35,034 nucleotides of DNA from Acidaminococcaceae bacterium UBA2453 (GTDB lineage Bacteria; Bacillota; Negativicutes; Acidaminococcales; Acidaminococcaceae). Numbering within the stretch: position 1 is the first letter of the stretch; every line of letters starts with the position of its first letter. The position numbers were made by a program, and so were the translations under genes. Below the pieces are notes generated by a model. It saw only the letters and a program-made list of their open reading frames with translations, searched no databases and was not told the origin of the DNA. The DNA lies in assembly GCA_002342505.1 (NCBI GenBank), contig DDQB01000044.1, positions 1-35,034 on the forward strand. The letters run 5' to 3'. Below are positions 24,283-33,675 of this stretch, piece after piece.

Positions 24283-25416
24283 AAGGTCATCCGGCCGTTT
24301 TTCCTTTTCTTCCCAGTGTTCCCAGAAATCTTTGCGGAATTCCCGGAACCTGTCCACCTCGATCGCCTCCCGTATCTTACGGGTAAAGTCCAGCAGGAAA
24401 TAAAGATTATGAATGGAAAGCAGCCGCAGCCCGAAAATTTCCTCCGCCTTGAACAGATGGCGGATATAGGCCCGGGAAAAATTCCGGCAGGCATAGCAGC
24501 CGCAATGTTCATCAATAGGACGGAAATCTTCCGCATACATGGCGTTCCGAATGACCAGGCGCCCACGGGCAGTCATGGCTGTACCGTTGCGCGCCACGCG
24601 GGTAGGAAATACGCAGTCAAACATATCGACGCCCAGATTAATGCCCTCCACGATACAGTCCGGCGTACCCACCCCCATCAGATAACGGGCTTTCTGCTTA
24701 TCCATATAGTCCGTTGTCTGATCCAGGATTTCGTACATCAGCGGTTTTGGTTCTCCTACCGAAAGGCCTCCGATCCCATACCCTGCAAAATCCATTTCCT
24801 GCAGCGATTCTGCGCTCATCTTCCGTAATTCCGGAAACATGCCGCCCTGCACAATACCGAACAGAGACTGGTCTTCGCGGGTATGCGCCTTAATGCACCG
24901 TTCTGCCCAACGGGTCGTACGTTCTGTGGACTTCTTAGTATAGGAAAAATCCGACGGGTACGGAATGCATTCGTCAAATGCCATGGCGATGTCCGCCCCC
25001 AGTTCCTCCTGGACCCGGATGGAAACTTCCGGAGACAGAAACTGTTTACTGCCGTCAATATGAGAGCGGAACATGACCCCTTCTTCTGTAATTTTTCGCA
25101 TGGCTCCCAGACTGAATACCTGGAAGCCGCCGCTGTCTGTCAGCATTCCGCGCCGATAGTTCATAAATTTATGCAGACCGCCGGCCTTCTGTACCAGTTC
25201 GCTGCCGGGACGCAAAAAAAGATGATAGGTGTTGGCAAGGATCACCTGGCTTCCCATATCATACAATTCTTCCGGGGCAAGCGTCTTCACCGTTGCCTGT
25301 GTGCCAACCGGCATAAACATAGGCGTCTCAAAGGTTCCGTGCGGCGTATGCAGGCGACCGCGACGCGCCTTTCCCTGCGTTGCTTCTTTTACCAATTCAT
25401 AAGTAACTGCGTGCAT
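24280..25416 (-). CDS. tgt: tRNA-guanine transglycosylase
   Basis: Exchanges G34 of tRNAs with GUN anticodons for preQ1, the insertion step of queuosine synthesis. The 378 residues include TDSGGFQVFSLG (catalytic Asp), FGIVQGG, GIGGLSVGE, the second Asp in GVDMFDCVFPTR, and the zinc site CGCYAC with a following His near the C-terminus. AGGAG precedes the ATG at 25416. It follows queA by 96 bases on the same strand. The stop codon lies within a repeat arm, so the last residues may have been altered by insertion. Confidence 0.98.
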   Translation of the reverse strand: MHAVTYELVKEATQGKARRGRLHTPHGTFETPMFMPVGTQATVKTLAPEELYDMGSQVILANTYHLFLRPGSELVQKAGGLHKFMNYRRGMLTDSGGFQVFSLGAMRKITEEGVMFRSHIDGSKQFLSPEVSIRVQEELGADIAMAFDECIPYPSDFSYTKKSTERTTRWAERCIKAHTREDQSLFGIVQGGMFPELRKMSAESLQEMDFAGYGIGGLSVGEPKPLMYEILDQTTDYMDKQKARYLMGVGTPDCIVEGINLGVDMFDCVFPTRVARNGTAMTARGRLVIRNAMYAEDFRPIDEHCGCYACRNFSRAYIRHLFKAEEIFGLRLLSIHNLYFLLDFTRKIREAIEVDRFREFRKDFWEHWEEKEKRPDDL

Positions 25417-25512
25417 GATGTCTCCTGATTAAATCATTTATTGTTTCAAAATGGATCTGTAAAATCAAACTTCTCTTTTTTAATTTTGTTACGACTTACA
25501 ATGAAATTGAAT

Positions 25513-26544
25513 TTACATCCGGTCCAATGTCGTAATGAACATCGCGTCGCCAAAAGAAAAGAACCGATATTTTTCTTTTACAGCTTCCGCATAAGTTTGC
25601 AGCATCAATTCTCTTGAAGACAAAGATGACACCAGCATCAGCAACGTACTTTGCGGCAGATGGAAGTTGGTCACAAGGGCATCTACAATATGCCACCGGA
25701 ATCCCGGATAAATATAAATCTGCGTCCAGCTGCTGCCGGCTTTTACCTCTCCGTCAGCGCCGGCGGATTCCAGCGTACGCACTGCTGTAGTTCCTACCGC
25801 TACGATGCGGCGTCCTTCTGCTTTTGCTTTATTAATGGCAGCAGCAGCTTCCGGTGTCACTGTATAAAATTCTTTATGCATGGGATGGTCTTCAATATTT
25901 TCTTCCGTCACCGGTCTGAATGTTCCCAGTCCTACATTCAGCGTGACAAATACTTCCTCGCAGCCCATATCCTTTATCTTCTGCATCAGTTCTTTCGTAA
26001 AATGCAAACCGGCCGTAGGCGCTGCCGCCGAACCGGGATCCCTGTTGTACACAGTCTGATAGCGCTCTTTATCTTCCAGTTCCGCCGTAATATAAGGAGG
26101 CAATGGCACTTCGCCCAGTCGATCCAGTATCTCTTCAAATACCCCGTCAAATTCAAACCGTATGATGCGTCCGCCGAAATCAGTATGGTCTATAATAGTT
26201 CCTGCCAGTTCTTCGGCAAACTTTATATGGGCCCCAACCTGCAGTTTCTTTCCTGGACGGACCAGCACTTCCCAATCCGTGTTATTCAGCCGGGTCAGCA
26301 GAAAAACTTCCACATGGGCGCCGGTATCCTTATATCCATACAAACGCGCCGGAATCACGCGGGTATCGTTAAAGACCAGCAGATCTCCGGGATGCAGGTA
26401 TTTCGGCAAATCATAAAAATGCCTGTGCTCCGTTTTCCCTGTATTCTTATCAACCACCAGCAGCCGGCTGTGATCTCGCGGCTCTGCCGGATGCTGGGCA
26501 ATCAGTTCTTTTGGCAGCTCATAATCAAAATCGGTAACTTTCAT
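25513..26544 (-). CDS. queA: S-adenosylmethionine:tRNA ribosyltransferase-isomerase
   Basis: Converts preQ1 in tRNA to epoxyqueuosine using the ribosyl part of SAM. The 343 residues start with the family MKVTDFDYELPKELIAQHP and contain FNDTRVIPARL, AAPTAGLHFT, NVGLGTFRPV, GTTAVRTLES and NFHLPQSTLLMLVS. The ribosome site is weak (AGGAAAG about 10 bases upstream of the ATG). It sits between a SpoIID-type gene and tgt. Confidence 0.98.
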   Translation of the reverse strand: MKVTDFDYELPKELIAQHPAEPRDHSRLLVVDKNTGKTEHRHFYDLPKYLHPGDLLVFNDTRVIPARLYGYKDTGAHVEVFLLTRLNNTDWEVLVRPGKKLQVGAHIKFAEELAGTIIDHTDFGGRIIRFEFDGVFEEILDRLGEVPLPPYITAELEDKERYQTVYNRDPGSAAAPTAGLHFTKELMQKIKDMGCEEVFVTLNVGLGTFRPVTEENIEDHPMHKEFYTVTPEAAAAINKAKAEGRRIVAVGTTAVRTLESAGADGEVKAGSSWTQIYIYPGFRWHIVDALVTNFHLPQSTLLMLVSSLSSRELMLQTYAEAVKEKYRFFSFGDAMFITTLDRM

Positions 26545-26633
26545 TTAGTAACTTCTTTCCTGAACAATTAATTTTTAACAAAGTTAAGTCTCTCTAAAAC
26601 ATCCATGCTTTTTCACATATGTATTTATAATCT

Positions 26634-27998
26634 TTAATATACAGATACCAGATAGGTTCCCGGATAATAGTGCTGCAATATCGTTTTATAATAATCCGGG
26701 ACATTTTCCGGCGCATGATCGGCCATCCCTTTTGCCCCCCACTTGGACAGGCCCATCCCATTGCCGATTCCTTTTCCCTTAAACAGAATCGTCTCTTCTT
26801 TTGAACCGTTCAGGAAATGGAACCCGGGGATAACCGATTTCCAGGCGCTTTGTTCACGCCCTCTGACCTCTATGGGTATCTGTTTTTTCCCAATTTCCAT
26901 ACCATAGCCGTTCTCAATCGGAACATCCAGCTTATCCGGAACGGGATCTACAACATAGGCGTCAAACCAGTTACTGCTCAGCGCAAGCAGGTCGGCAAAC
27001 TCTTGTCCGCTCATGGTAACGCTTCCCAGTTCACCCTGCCAATAAATCGTCTTGACCCTTCCACTGGGCAGACGGTCGCGCTTGTCAGGCTTCGTGCTTT
27101 CCGATAAACGATATCCCCGTAATCTTCCAATCTTGTGTCCGTTTTGTTCCAAAATCCGGCTGATGGTCATGGCCTGGATTTTTTTCTCCCAGGTATATCC
27201 CGGGCTTTCTTTGTCGTAATCTGCTACTGACTGCAAATACGGAATATTCTGCTGCAACGCTTCTTCGGCGCTCACTGTCATTCCCCCGCTGCTTTCACAG
27301 GAAAATGTCATGGCCGGTCCTCCATTATAATACAAAACCTGTCCGGATGTTTTTGCAGCCACCTCTGTCACATTTTTGTTTTCGTTACGGACACCTCCGT
27401 AAAACGCTTCCGGATCTACTGCGCGAACAGCATACAGAGCAGATTCCGGATGCTGCTTATAATACCACGCAAGACTGCGAACCGAAACAGCCTGTGCTTT
27501 AATGGCTTCGTCAGGCCAAATAGGAGATGATTTCGGGCCTAACACGGAGTTAACATAATATTCCAGGGGAATCTGATTGACTACTGTCAGCAACTTCCCG
27601 TCATCTGTTACATAAATTTTCAGTTTTCCCCTGTAACCCTGCCGGTTTACTGTGAAAACTTTATGCTGAGCGGATCCGTCCTTGTTATCGTCCTTCTCAT
27701 CTTTTACCGCAACATGTTCCAGGACTGTACCGCTGCCCAGCAAATGATCTCCCAGCATAATTTTCCCGTTATTGACGGCAATGAAATATTTACCTTTTTC
27801 CAGAACAGCCCCTGTCCCATTTGGCTCTGTGGCAGAAAAGGAACCGTCAGCGACTAATTCCGCTGAAAACTGCGAAACAACCAGCCCCACACTAAACTCA
27901 GAAGACGGTTGCGCCGCAGCGATTCTGCACAATAACACCAGCAGACCGCAAAGCCAGAGACATCTGCGCCAGAAAATATTTTGCAAACTCTTCTCCAT
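26634..27998 (-). CDS. SpoIID/LytB-domain protein
   Basis: A 454-residue exported protein. The first 30 residues form a signal peptide with RR, a hydrophobic core and a likely cleavage after AAA. The SpoIID domain is recognised from LLTVVNQIPLEYYVNSVLG, WPDEAIKAQAVSVRSLAWYY, SCESSGGMTVSAEEAL, the basic segment before LPSGRV and the C-terminal GKGIGNGMGLSKWGAKGMA. SpoIID proper is a lytic transglycosylase acting on denuded peptidoglycan in sporulation; homologues occur in non-sporulating bacteria too, so cell-wall remodelling is the safe inference. I chose the ATG at 27998, 6 bases after AGGTGA, over a GTG at 28001. Its place between queH and queA looks incidental. Confidence 0.88.
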   Translation of the reverse strand: MEKSLQNIFWRRCLWLCGLLVLLCRIAAAQPSSEFSVGLVVSQFSAELVADGSFSATEPNGTGAVLEKGKYFIAVNNGKIMLGDHLLGSGTVLEHVAVKDEKDDNKDGSAQHKVFTVNRQGYRGKLKIYVTDDGKLLTVVNQIPLEYYVNSVLGPKSSPIWPDEAIKAQAVSVRSLAWYYKQHPESALYAVRAVDPEAFYGGVRNENKNVTEVAAKTSGQVLYYNGGPAMTFSCESSGGMTVSAEEALQQNIPYLQSVADYDKESPGYTWEKKIQAMTISRILEQNGHKIGRLRGYRLSESTKPDKRDRLPSGRVKTIYWQGELGSVTMSGQEFADLLALSSNWFDAYVVDPVPDKLDVPIENGYGMEIGKKQIPIEVRGREQSAWKSVIPGFHFLNGSKEETILFKGKGIGNGMGLSKWGAKGMADHAPENVPDYYKTILQHYYPGTYLVSVY

Positions 27999-28047
27999 CA
28001 CAAATCACCTTACAAACAAAACCATGTGTTTTCTTCATGACCATCTG

Positions 28048-28728
28048 TCACTTATACAAAATTGTTTCCTGTTTCTGCAGCTGAATGATCTTTTTCGTGA
28101 TGCGCACAAAGGACTTGTCTTGTTGAATCTCTTTTCCTTCAGCGGCAATCCCGCAAACGTCGCCAGCGGGACTTTCAGCCGCAGCCGTCTTAGTTTTTTT
28201 CCACTCCATGTACCGATCCCGCTCACTGAAGACACATCCGCAATACGGCTGCCGGTACAGACCTAATGCCAGACTGATATCCACTCCGTCCTGGTAATGG
28301 GGGCGCCAGTCCTGATAGAAAAACGGAACGCCAAATTCTTTTGCCGCCGCTTCCGCAGCCTGCACAATCAGTTCATGTTTCTGATACGGACTGTACAGAA
28401 GCGTAGTCGAAAAAGCGGTAAATCCATGATCCGCAGCATATTTAGCCGTATAGCGCATGCGCATACGATAACAGAACGCGCACCGCACTGTCGGCTCCTC
28501 CAGCATTCCTTTCACACAGTCTTCCAAAGGATATGACTTATCAATAATAAGTCTGTAGCCCTGTTTTTCAGCCAGTTCCCGCAAGGCTGACAACCGGCGC
28601 TTAAACTCTCTGTAAGGATGAATATTCGGATTATAGTACAACAATGTAAAATCCACAGCCTGCTTCGTCAATTCCTGGGAAGGATAACAGGCGCAAGGCC
28701 CGCAGCAGGCATGCAGTAATAAATTCAT
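28048..28728 (-). CDS. queH: Epoxyqueuosine reductase QueH
   Basis: Reduces epoxyqueuosine to queuosine in tRNA, the last step of the pathway; QueH replaces the cobalamin enzyme QueG in many anaerobes. The 226 residues carry the paired-Cys motifs HACCGPCACYP near the N-terminus, RCAFCYRMRM in the middle and QPYCGCVFSERDR, which in the family bind a [4Fe-4S] cluster and a further iron. AAAGAGG precedes the ATG. With queA and tgt nearby, the window covers all tRNA-level steps; preQ1 synthesis genes are not here, so preQ1 is salvaged or made elsewhere. Confidence 0.94.
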   Translation of the reverse strand: MNLLLHACCGPCACYPSQELTKQAVDFTLLYYNPNIHPYREFKRRLSALRELAEKQGYRLIIDKSYPLEDCVKGMLEEPTVRCAFCYRMRMRYTAKYAADHGFTAFSTTLLYSPYQKHELIVQAAEAAAKEFGVPFFYQDWRPHYQDGVDISLALGLYRQPYCGCVFSERDRYMEWKKTKTAAAESPAGDVCGIAAEGKEIQQDKSFVRITKKIIQLQKQETILYK

Positions 28729-28779
28729 AGTTAAAATCCTCTTTGATCAGATATTGCTAAAACAGCATCCCTCCATATT

Positions 28780-29820
28780 TTATAACAGGGAAGGCTGTTC
28801 AACTTTCGATCTTGCGCCATCTTCCGGGTACGGTACGCCAAGATACCTGTAAGTTTCTCTGGTTGCCACACGTCCACGGGGAGTACGCTGCAACAATCCC
28901 AACTGCATCAGGTACGGTTCCACTACATCTTCAATGGTTCCCGACTCTTCGCTGACTGCAGCCGCAATTGTATCTACGCCAACCGGTCCTCCGCCAAATG
29001 TTTTTACAATAGTATTTAAAATGCGGCGGTCATTTTGATCCAGCCCATACCGGTCTACTTCCAAACGGGAAAGAGCCTGATCCGCCAGTTCCCTGTCGAT
29101 TACATCATGCCCTGCCACCTGTGCAAAATCCCGCACCCGTTTCAGCAGGCGGTTGGCAACACGCGGCGTTCCTCTTGATCGGCGCGCAATTTCCAGCGCG
29201 CCTTCCGGCGTCATCTGCACATCCAGCTTCTCTGCAGATTTATTGACAATAATACGCAACTGCTCAGGCTGGTAAAATTCAAGACGGCACTGCACGCCAA
29301 ACCGGTCCCGCAGAGGAGCAGCCAGGGAACCCAGTCTTGTCGTAGCGCCAATCAGCGTAAATTTCGGAAGCGGCAGACGGACATTCTGGGCGCCGGGTCC
29401 TTTTCCAATCACTATATCTAACTGATAGTCTTCCATTGCAGAATATAAAATTTCTTCCACCGCTTTAGGCAGCCGGTGGATCTCATCAATAAACAGCACT
29501 TCCCCTTCCGCCAGCGTACTGAGGATGGCCGCCAGATCCCCCTGCCGCATAATAGCAGGTCCGGAGGTCACACGCATATTTACGTGAAGCTCATTTGCAA
29601 TGATATTGGCCAGAGTAGTTTTTCCCAGTCCCGGAGGTCCAAACAGCAATACATGATCCAATGCTTCATTGCGTTTCAGCGCCGCTTCAATAAATACAGA
29701 TATATTCTGTTTTACCTTATCCTGTCCGATATATTCTTCTAACGTCCGGGGTCGCAGACTGTACTGTTCCGCATCAGACTCCGTTGCCTCCGATGTTACC
29801 AGCCGGTCATCAAATTCCAT
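28780..29820 (-). CDS. ruvB: Holliday junction helicase RuvB
   Basis: Hexameric AAA+ motor that drives branch migration with RuvA. The 346 residues include RPRTLEEYIGQ, Walker A GPPGLGKTT, Walker B LFIDEIHRL, sensor 1 LIGATTR, the arginine-finger region APLRDRFG, and the winged-helix end with TPRGRVAT. The ATG follows AAAGGGG. It lies 23 bases after ruvA. Confidence 0.98.
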   Translation of the reverse strand: MEFDDRLVTSEATESDAEQYSLRPRTLEEYIGQDKVKQNISVFIEAALKRNEALDHVLLFGPPGLGKTTLANIIANELHVNMRVTSGPAIMRQGDLAAILSTLAEGEVLFIDEIHRLPKAVEEILYSAMEDYQLDIVIGKGPGAQNVRLPLPKFTLIGATTRLGSLAAPLRDRFGVQCRLEFYQPEQLRIIVNKSAEKLDVQMTPEGALEIARRSRGTPRVANRLLKRVRDFAQVAGHDVIDRELADQALSRLEVDRYGLDQNDRRILNTIVKTFGGGPVGVDTIAAAVSEESGTIEDVVEPYLMQLGLLQRTPRGRVATRETYRYLGVPYPEDGARSKVEQPSLL

Positions 29821-29843
29821 AACAGTTTCCCCTTTATCCTAAC

Positions 29844-30455
29844 TCACTTTTTTGCAAAAAGCTGCAACGCCCTGCGAATCAGTTCATCTCGTTTTAATGC
29901 GGTATAATCCGGAATTTTCCGCAACACCGGCAAAATTTCCGAATTGGAATACCCTAATGCAGCCAATGCAGCCATCGCTTCATTAACTGCTTCCGAAGCG
30001 GAATCGCCTCTGACCGCTTCGGCAAATTCTCGGTCATTCTCTGCACCTTCCAGCGTCCCGACTTTATCCTTCAATTCCAAAACCATACGTTCTGCCGTTT
30101 TCTTTCCAATTCCCGGCAACTTTGTCAGCATCTTCAGGTCCCGGCTTTGTACAGCCAGATAAAATTCTTCCGGTTTTGACGAACCTAAGATTCCCAATGC
30201 GCCTTTAGGCCCAACCCCGCTGACGCTTAGCAATAATGTAAACAAATCATAATACTGCCGCGTTAAAAATCCATATAGCTGAATCGCGTCCTCCCGGACA
30301 GCAGTATAAGTCAGGACTTTAACTTCCTGACCCACAGCCAGCGTCCGCAGCTGCGAGACCGGCATAAACACACGATAGCCTACGCCGCCTGCAGTTTCAA
30401 TCAGACAATACTCCGCAGCCTGATACGCAACTGTACCTTTTACCAATCCAATCAT
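29844..30455 (-). CDS. ruvA: Holliday junction protein RuvA
   Basis: Junction-binding tetramer that targets RuvB. The 203 residues begin with MIGLVKGTVAY (OB domain), contain two helix-hairpin-helix motifs (VSGVGPKGALGIL and LPGIGKKTAERMVLELKDK) and end in a RuvB-binding domain with ALGYSNSEI. AAAGGAG precedes the ATG. ruvC lies 13 bases upstream in the same operon. Confidence 0.98.
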   Translation of the reverse strand: MIGLVKGTVAYQAAEYCLIETAGGVGYRVFMPVSQLRTLAVGQEVKVLTYTAVREDAIQLYGFLTRQYYDLFTLLLSVSGVGPKGALGILGSSKPEEFYLAVQSRDLKMLTKLPGIGKKTAERMVLELKDKVGTLEGAENDREFAEAVRGDSASEAVNEAMAALAALGYSNSEILPVLRKIPDYTALKRDELIRRALQLFAKK

Positions 30456-30468
30456 ATGTTTTGCTCCT

Positions 30469-31017
30469 TTACCGTTTGCTCAGCGGATTCTTCTGCGCTT
30501 CCAGTATCTCTCCGATCCGAGCTCCGCTTTTTGTCTGCATCTGCAGGATACGCGCCTGGTTCAGGCCGCAGATAGCAGCCGCCAGCGCATCCGCCGTATC
30601 ATCCGGTTCTATCTTTTCCCTGATTCCCAACAGTCTCTGTACCATAAAAATAACCTGCTTTTTTTCAGCAGCCCCTGTCCCCGTTACCGACTTTTTGATC
30701 TGCATCGGCGTAAATTCAAGAATCGGCAGGTTCGTCTCCGCAGCTGCCAGTAATACAACGCCCCGCGCCTGGGCAACAGGGATAGCGGTATTCACGTTCC
30801 GGTTAAAATACAATTTTTCAATAGACATAAAATCCGGATGGAAATGCCCAACGATATCAGAAATATCCTGATGAATCCGTCGCAGCCGTTCTTCCGGTTT
30901 CCAGTCTTTATCTGTTAAAATGGAACCGTAAAACACCGGCCGCAATACGCCGCCTTTCATCTCGACCACACCGTATCCGCAGATCGCGGTGCCCGGGTCG
31001 ATACCTAATGCCAGCAT
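30469..31017 (-). CDS. ruvC: Holliday junction resolvase RuvC
   Basis: Endonuclease that cuts Holliday junctions bound by RuvAB. The 182 residues show catalytic Asp7 in LGIDPGTAICGYG, the Glu in MSIEKLYF, FTPMQIKKSVTG and the terminal DDTADALAAAIC. The start at 31017 has GGAGG 7 bases upstream and matches the family N-terminus. A longer frame from 31167 is rejected because it runs through the promoter region and lacks homology to the family. Confidence 0.97.
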   Translation of the reverse strand: MLALGIDPGTAICGYGVVEMKGGVLRPVFYGSILTDKDWKPEERLRRIHQDISDIVGHFHPDFMSIEKLYFNRNVNTAIPVAQARGVVLLAAAETNLPILEFTPMQIKKSVTGTGAAEKKQVIFMVQRLLGIREKIEPDDTADALAAAICGLNQARILQMQTKSGARIGEILEAQKNPLSKR

Positions 31018-31072
31018 ATCATATCCTCCAGTTTTTTTACGAACAACATTTTTTCTTTCTCTATAAATCCGA

Positions 31073-31087
31073 GCTTCCTTAATTATA
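31073..31087 (-). promoter_or_regulatory. ruvC -10 box touching a repeat-like sequence
   Basis: TATAAT (31087-31082) on the minus strand lies about 65 bases before ruvC; I see no good -35 box. TTAAGGAAGC (31082-31073) follows at once and matches the first ten bases of the 8458 inverted-repeat arm. Ten bases may match by chance. Confidence 0.35.
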
Positions 31088-31202
31088 CATAACGCAAATG
31101 ACAAATGTGTGAAACAATCAAATTTTTCATTGGCCTTACGGAAAAAACGCTTTTTAAACGATTCCATGCTCCCAGTCTTACCAACTGAGTTTTTTATGCA
31201 TA

Positions 31203-31236
31203 AAATATAAAAAGGCAGGCTTCTTGAAGCCTGCCT
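31203..31236 (-). terminator. yebC terminator
   Basis: AGGCAGGCTTC (31213-31223) and GAAGCCTGCCT (31226-31236) form a perfect 11-bp stem. On the minus strand it is followed by a U-rich run (31212-31203). It starts eight bases after the yebC stop and separates yebC from ruvC. Confidence 0.92.
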
Positions 31237-31244
31237 GCTCTTTC

Positions 31245-31988
31245 TTACTCTTCGTCGTCTTCGTCCGGCAAGTCAGCGTTGGTATAGACTTCCTGTACGT
31301 CGTCCATATCGTCAAACATATCAATTGTCTTGCGAACTTTTTCCGCATCTTCAGCAGACAGCTGGACCATCGTATCCGGAACCATCGTAATCTCAGACAT
31401 AACCGTTTCAATATTGTTGTCAGCCAGTGCTTTTTCCACTGCATCATAATCTTCCGGCTGTGTAACGATTTCGAAACTGTCTTCCATGGATTTCAGGTCT
31501 TCCGCACCGGCATCCAACGCAATCATCATCACTTCGTCTTCGTCGTATCCTGCTTCCTTATCAATGGTAAAGATACCTTTCCGTTTGAACATCCATCCTA
31601 CGGAACCGGTCTCGCCCATATTTCCGCCATGCTTGGTAAATGCATGACGAATGTCTGCCGCTGCACGGTTACGGTTATCAGTCAGCACATCCAGCATTAT
31701 GGCAACACCTGCCGGGCCATATCCTTCATAGGTGATTTCTTCGTATTTTGCCCCGCTATTTTCGCCGGCGCCTTTGGCAATTGCGCGTTTAATGTTATCT
31801 TTCGGGATATTGTTGGCTTTCGCTTTCGCCAATGCAAGTTTCAGACGCATATTGCCGACGGGATCGGGACCGCCCATCTGTACCGCAATCGTAATCTCGC
31901 GACCAATCTTTGTGGTAATCTTTCCTCTGGCAGCATCTGCCTTACCTTTTTTGTGTTTGATATTTGCCCACTTTGAATGTCCGGACAT
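31245..31988 (-). CDS. yebC: YebC/PmpR-family protein (TACO1-like)
   Basis: A 247-residue cytosolic protein of a family described as transcriptional regulators or, in recent work, factors that help ribosomes on difficult sequences. The start MSGHSKWANIKHKKGKADA and the motif GGPDPVGNMRLKLALAKA, with KDNIKRAIAKG, are diagnostic. The last residues are very acidic (PDEDDEE). It has its own promoter and terminator and a GGAGG ribosome site. It precedes ruvCAB, a common gene order. Confidence 0.96.
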   Translation of the reverse strand: MSGHSKWANIKHKKGKADAARGKITTKIGREITIAVQMGGPDPVGNMRLKLALAKAKANNIPKDNIKRAIAKGAGENSGAKYEEITYEGYGPAGVAIMLDVLTDNRNRAAADIRHAFTKHGGNMGETGSVGWMFKRKGIFTIDKEAGYDEDEVMMIALDAGAEDLKSMEDSFEIVTQPEDYDAVEKALADNNIETVMSEITMVPDTMVQLSAEDAEKVRKTIDMFDDMDDVQEVYTNADLPDEDDEE

Positions 31989-32040
31989 ACAAATTCCTCC
32001 AATTATATTCCCTGTCAGGATAATTAAATTTAACTATTGT

Positions 32041-32069
32041 ATTATACTATATTTTGCAATATATGACAA
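32041..32069 (-). promoter_or_regulatory. yebC promoter
   Basis: TTGTCA (32069-32064), 17 bases, TATAAT (32046-32041) on the minus strand, about 50 bases before yebC. Confidence 0.8.
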
Positions 32070-32097
32070 ATATTTTGTAAAAGAAACTATGCAAAAA

Positions 32098-32110
32098 TAA
32101 GGAAACGCTG
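32098..32110. repeat. Lone repeat-arm-like sequence after the hydrogenase gene
   Basis: TAAGGAAACGCTG matches 12 of 13 positions of the 8458 arm and lies six bases beyond the hydrogenase stop. Like the copy at tgt, it reads CAGCG-TTCCTTA away from the gene end. No partner arm is visible. Confidence 0.35.
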
Positions 32111-32116
32111 TATATA

Positions 32117-33604
32117 TCAGACTTCAAAATTGATTTTCTTCACCGCTTCTACGGCATCCGTACTCTGATCGCTGGTTTTCTTTTCAGCAGCCTGCTGAAA
32201 TTTGGTTACAAGTACCCGCGTCAATCCCTGCTGCGCCATTGAACCCGGTCCGTCCACGCAACCGTTAAAGCAGGCCATGCCTTCAAAATATTCTGTTACA
32301 AGCTTCCCTTTTTTAATTAATGTCAGCTTATCTTTACAATTTTCCAATCCATCTGCGTATTCCGCAGCCAAAGTCTTCTGCCGTTCAGATGGAAGCACCT
32401 CTTTCATAGATGCCTGGACGCCACGGGTCAGCGGAAAACCGATTCCCCCTGCGGTAGCCTGCGTAACATATTCTTCTTCCACAGGCACAGTCAAATCTAT
32501 ATTAAGCCCTTCAAAGATGCACTGCAGTTCTTCATATGTGATGACAAAATCCACGCAGTCGGAATGTTCAAGCGCTTCCCGCTTTTTGGCGATACAGGGA
32601 CCAATAAAGCAGGTCATCATGTCAGGCGCTTTTTCTTTAACATATAGCCCACAGGAAATCATTGGCGAAGTAGTCTTGGAAATATATTCTTCATATTCCG
32701 GAAAATGTTTTTTCACCAAAGAAACAAAAGCCGGACAACAGGAGCTGGTCATAAAAGAAATTTTCTCCGGCACCTTTTCCGCAAATTCTTCTGCTTCATG
32801 CAATGTAGTTATATCGGCCCCAACAGCGACTTCCACCACATCCGCAAAGCCAATTTTCTTTAAAGCCGCAATGACCTGGGCCGCTGAAATTTTCATTCCA
32901 AACTGCCCAACGAAAGAAGGCGCCAGCATGGCAACCACAGGTTTATGTTGTTTCAGCGCCAGCAACAGGGGAACGATCATGCTTCTTTCTTCCAATGCGC
33001 CAAAAGGACAGGCTGCACGACAGTTCCCACACTGGGTACATTTACTGTAATCAATTTTTGTACGCCTATCTTCTCCTGCCGATAACGCGTCCAGCGCACA
33101 GGCGCGGATACACGGGCGATTAATTTCAATAATTGCGCCATACGGACAGGATTTTGCACAACGACCGCATTCTATACAAATGTCTCTGTTGATAAAAGCT
33201 CTGTTATTAACGATACTGATAGCTTTTTTAGGACAGTTATTCATACACTTATGCTGGATGCAATGGCGGCAAACATCCGTGACATAATATCTGTCGATCG
33301 GACAGGCATCACAGGCATCCGGAAGCACATCCATAATCGGAAGCGATTTATCGAATTCCCCAGTCAAAGCTGCGTAAGAAGCATTTATAATATTCATGCC
33401 CAGCGGCTGCCACAGAGCCATCTGGATACGGTTTTTTAAAACGGCGCGTTCCTTATGAACACAACACCGGACACGCGGGGTATCTTCACGCACAAATTGA
33501 TAAAGGACATCATATATATGATCCGGCAGACAATCATTCCATGTATATTCCGCAACACGACGCAAAACCTCTCGTCTGAAGTTAGCAACCTGTGTCGTTT
33601 CCAT
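32117..33604 (-). CDS. Group-B-like monomeric [FeFe] hydrogenase
   Basis: A 495-residue iron-sulfur enzyme with all three H-cluster motifs: TSSCCPAF (C289 proton relay, C290 ligand), GPCIAKK (C337) and EGMACFNGC (C445, C449). The N-terminal half has clusters at C143/C146/C149/C153 and C189/C192/C195/C199 plus more Cys around 98-124 and 165-169. The layout and the third motif ending in DGPG fit group B [FeFe] hydrogenases, a poorly characterised group in anaerobes. Activity is expected to be H2 production or oxidation with ferredoxin, but is inferred. The ATG at 33604 lies 6 bases after GGAGG; GTG at 33607 is too close. It diverges from the Fe-S aldo/keto reductase. Unlike the sensor protein at 5241, the catalytic Cys is intact. 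Confidence 0.92.
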   Translation of the reverse strand: METTQVANFRREVLRRVAEYTWNDCLPDHIYDVLYQFVREDTPRVRCCVHKERAVLKNRIQMALWQPLGMNIINASYAALTGEFDKSLPIMDVLPDACDACPIDRYYVTDVCRHCIQHKCMNNCPKKAISIVNNRAFINRDICIECGRCAKSCPYGAIIEINRPCIRACALDALSAGEDRRTKIDYSKCTQCGNCRAACPFGALEERSMIVPLLLALKQHKPVVAMLAPSFVGQFGMKISAAQVIAALKKIGFADVVEVAVGADITTLHEAEEFAEKVPEKISFMTSSCCPAFVSLVKKHFPEYEEYISKTTSPMISCGLYVKEKAPDMMTCFIGPCIAKKREALEHSDCVDFVITYEELQCIFEGLNIDLTVPVEEEYVTQATAGGIGFPLTRGVQASMKEVLPSERQKTLAAEYADGLENCKDKLTLIKKGKLVTEYFEGMACFNGCVDGPGSMAQQGLTRVLVTKFQQAAEKKTSDQSTDAVEAVKKINFEV

Positions 33605-33669
33605 CACGAACCTCCCGTTTCTCGTTTTTCTAATTTAATTCTTAAAACATTTATCAATTCTCTATGAAC

Positions 33670-33675
33670 ATTATA
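33670..33675 (-). promoter_or_regulatory. -10 box of the hydrogenase gene
   Basis: TATAAT on the minus strand, about 66 bases before the start; the expected -35 position holds TTTTAA, a weak match. The low -35 quality suggests an activator or low expression. Confidence 0.45.

Noticed and set aside
31018..31167. Longer N-terminus for RuvC
   Set aside because: The added residues do not belong to the family and cover the promoter region; GGAGG precedes the ATG at 31017.
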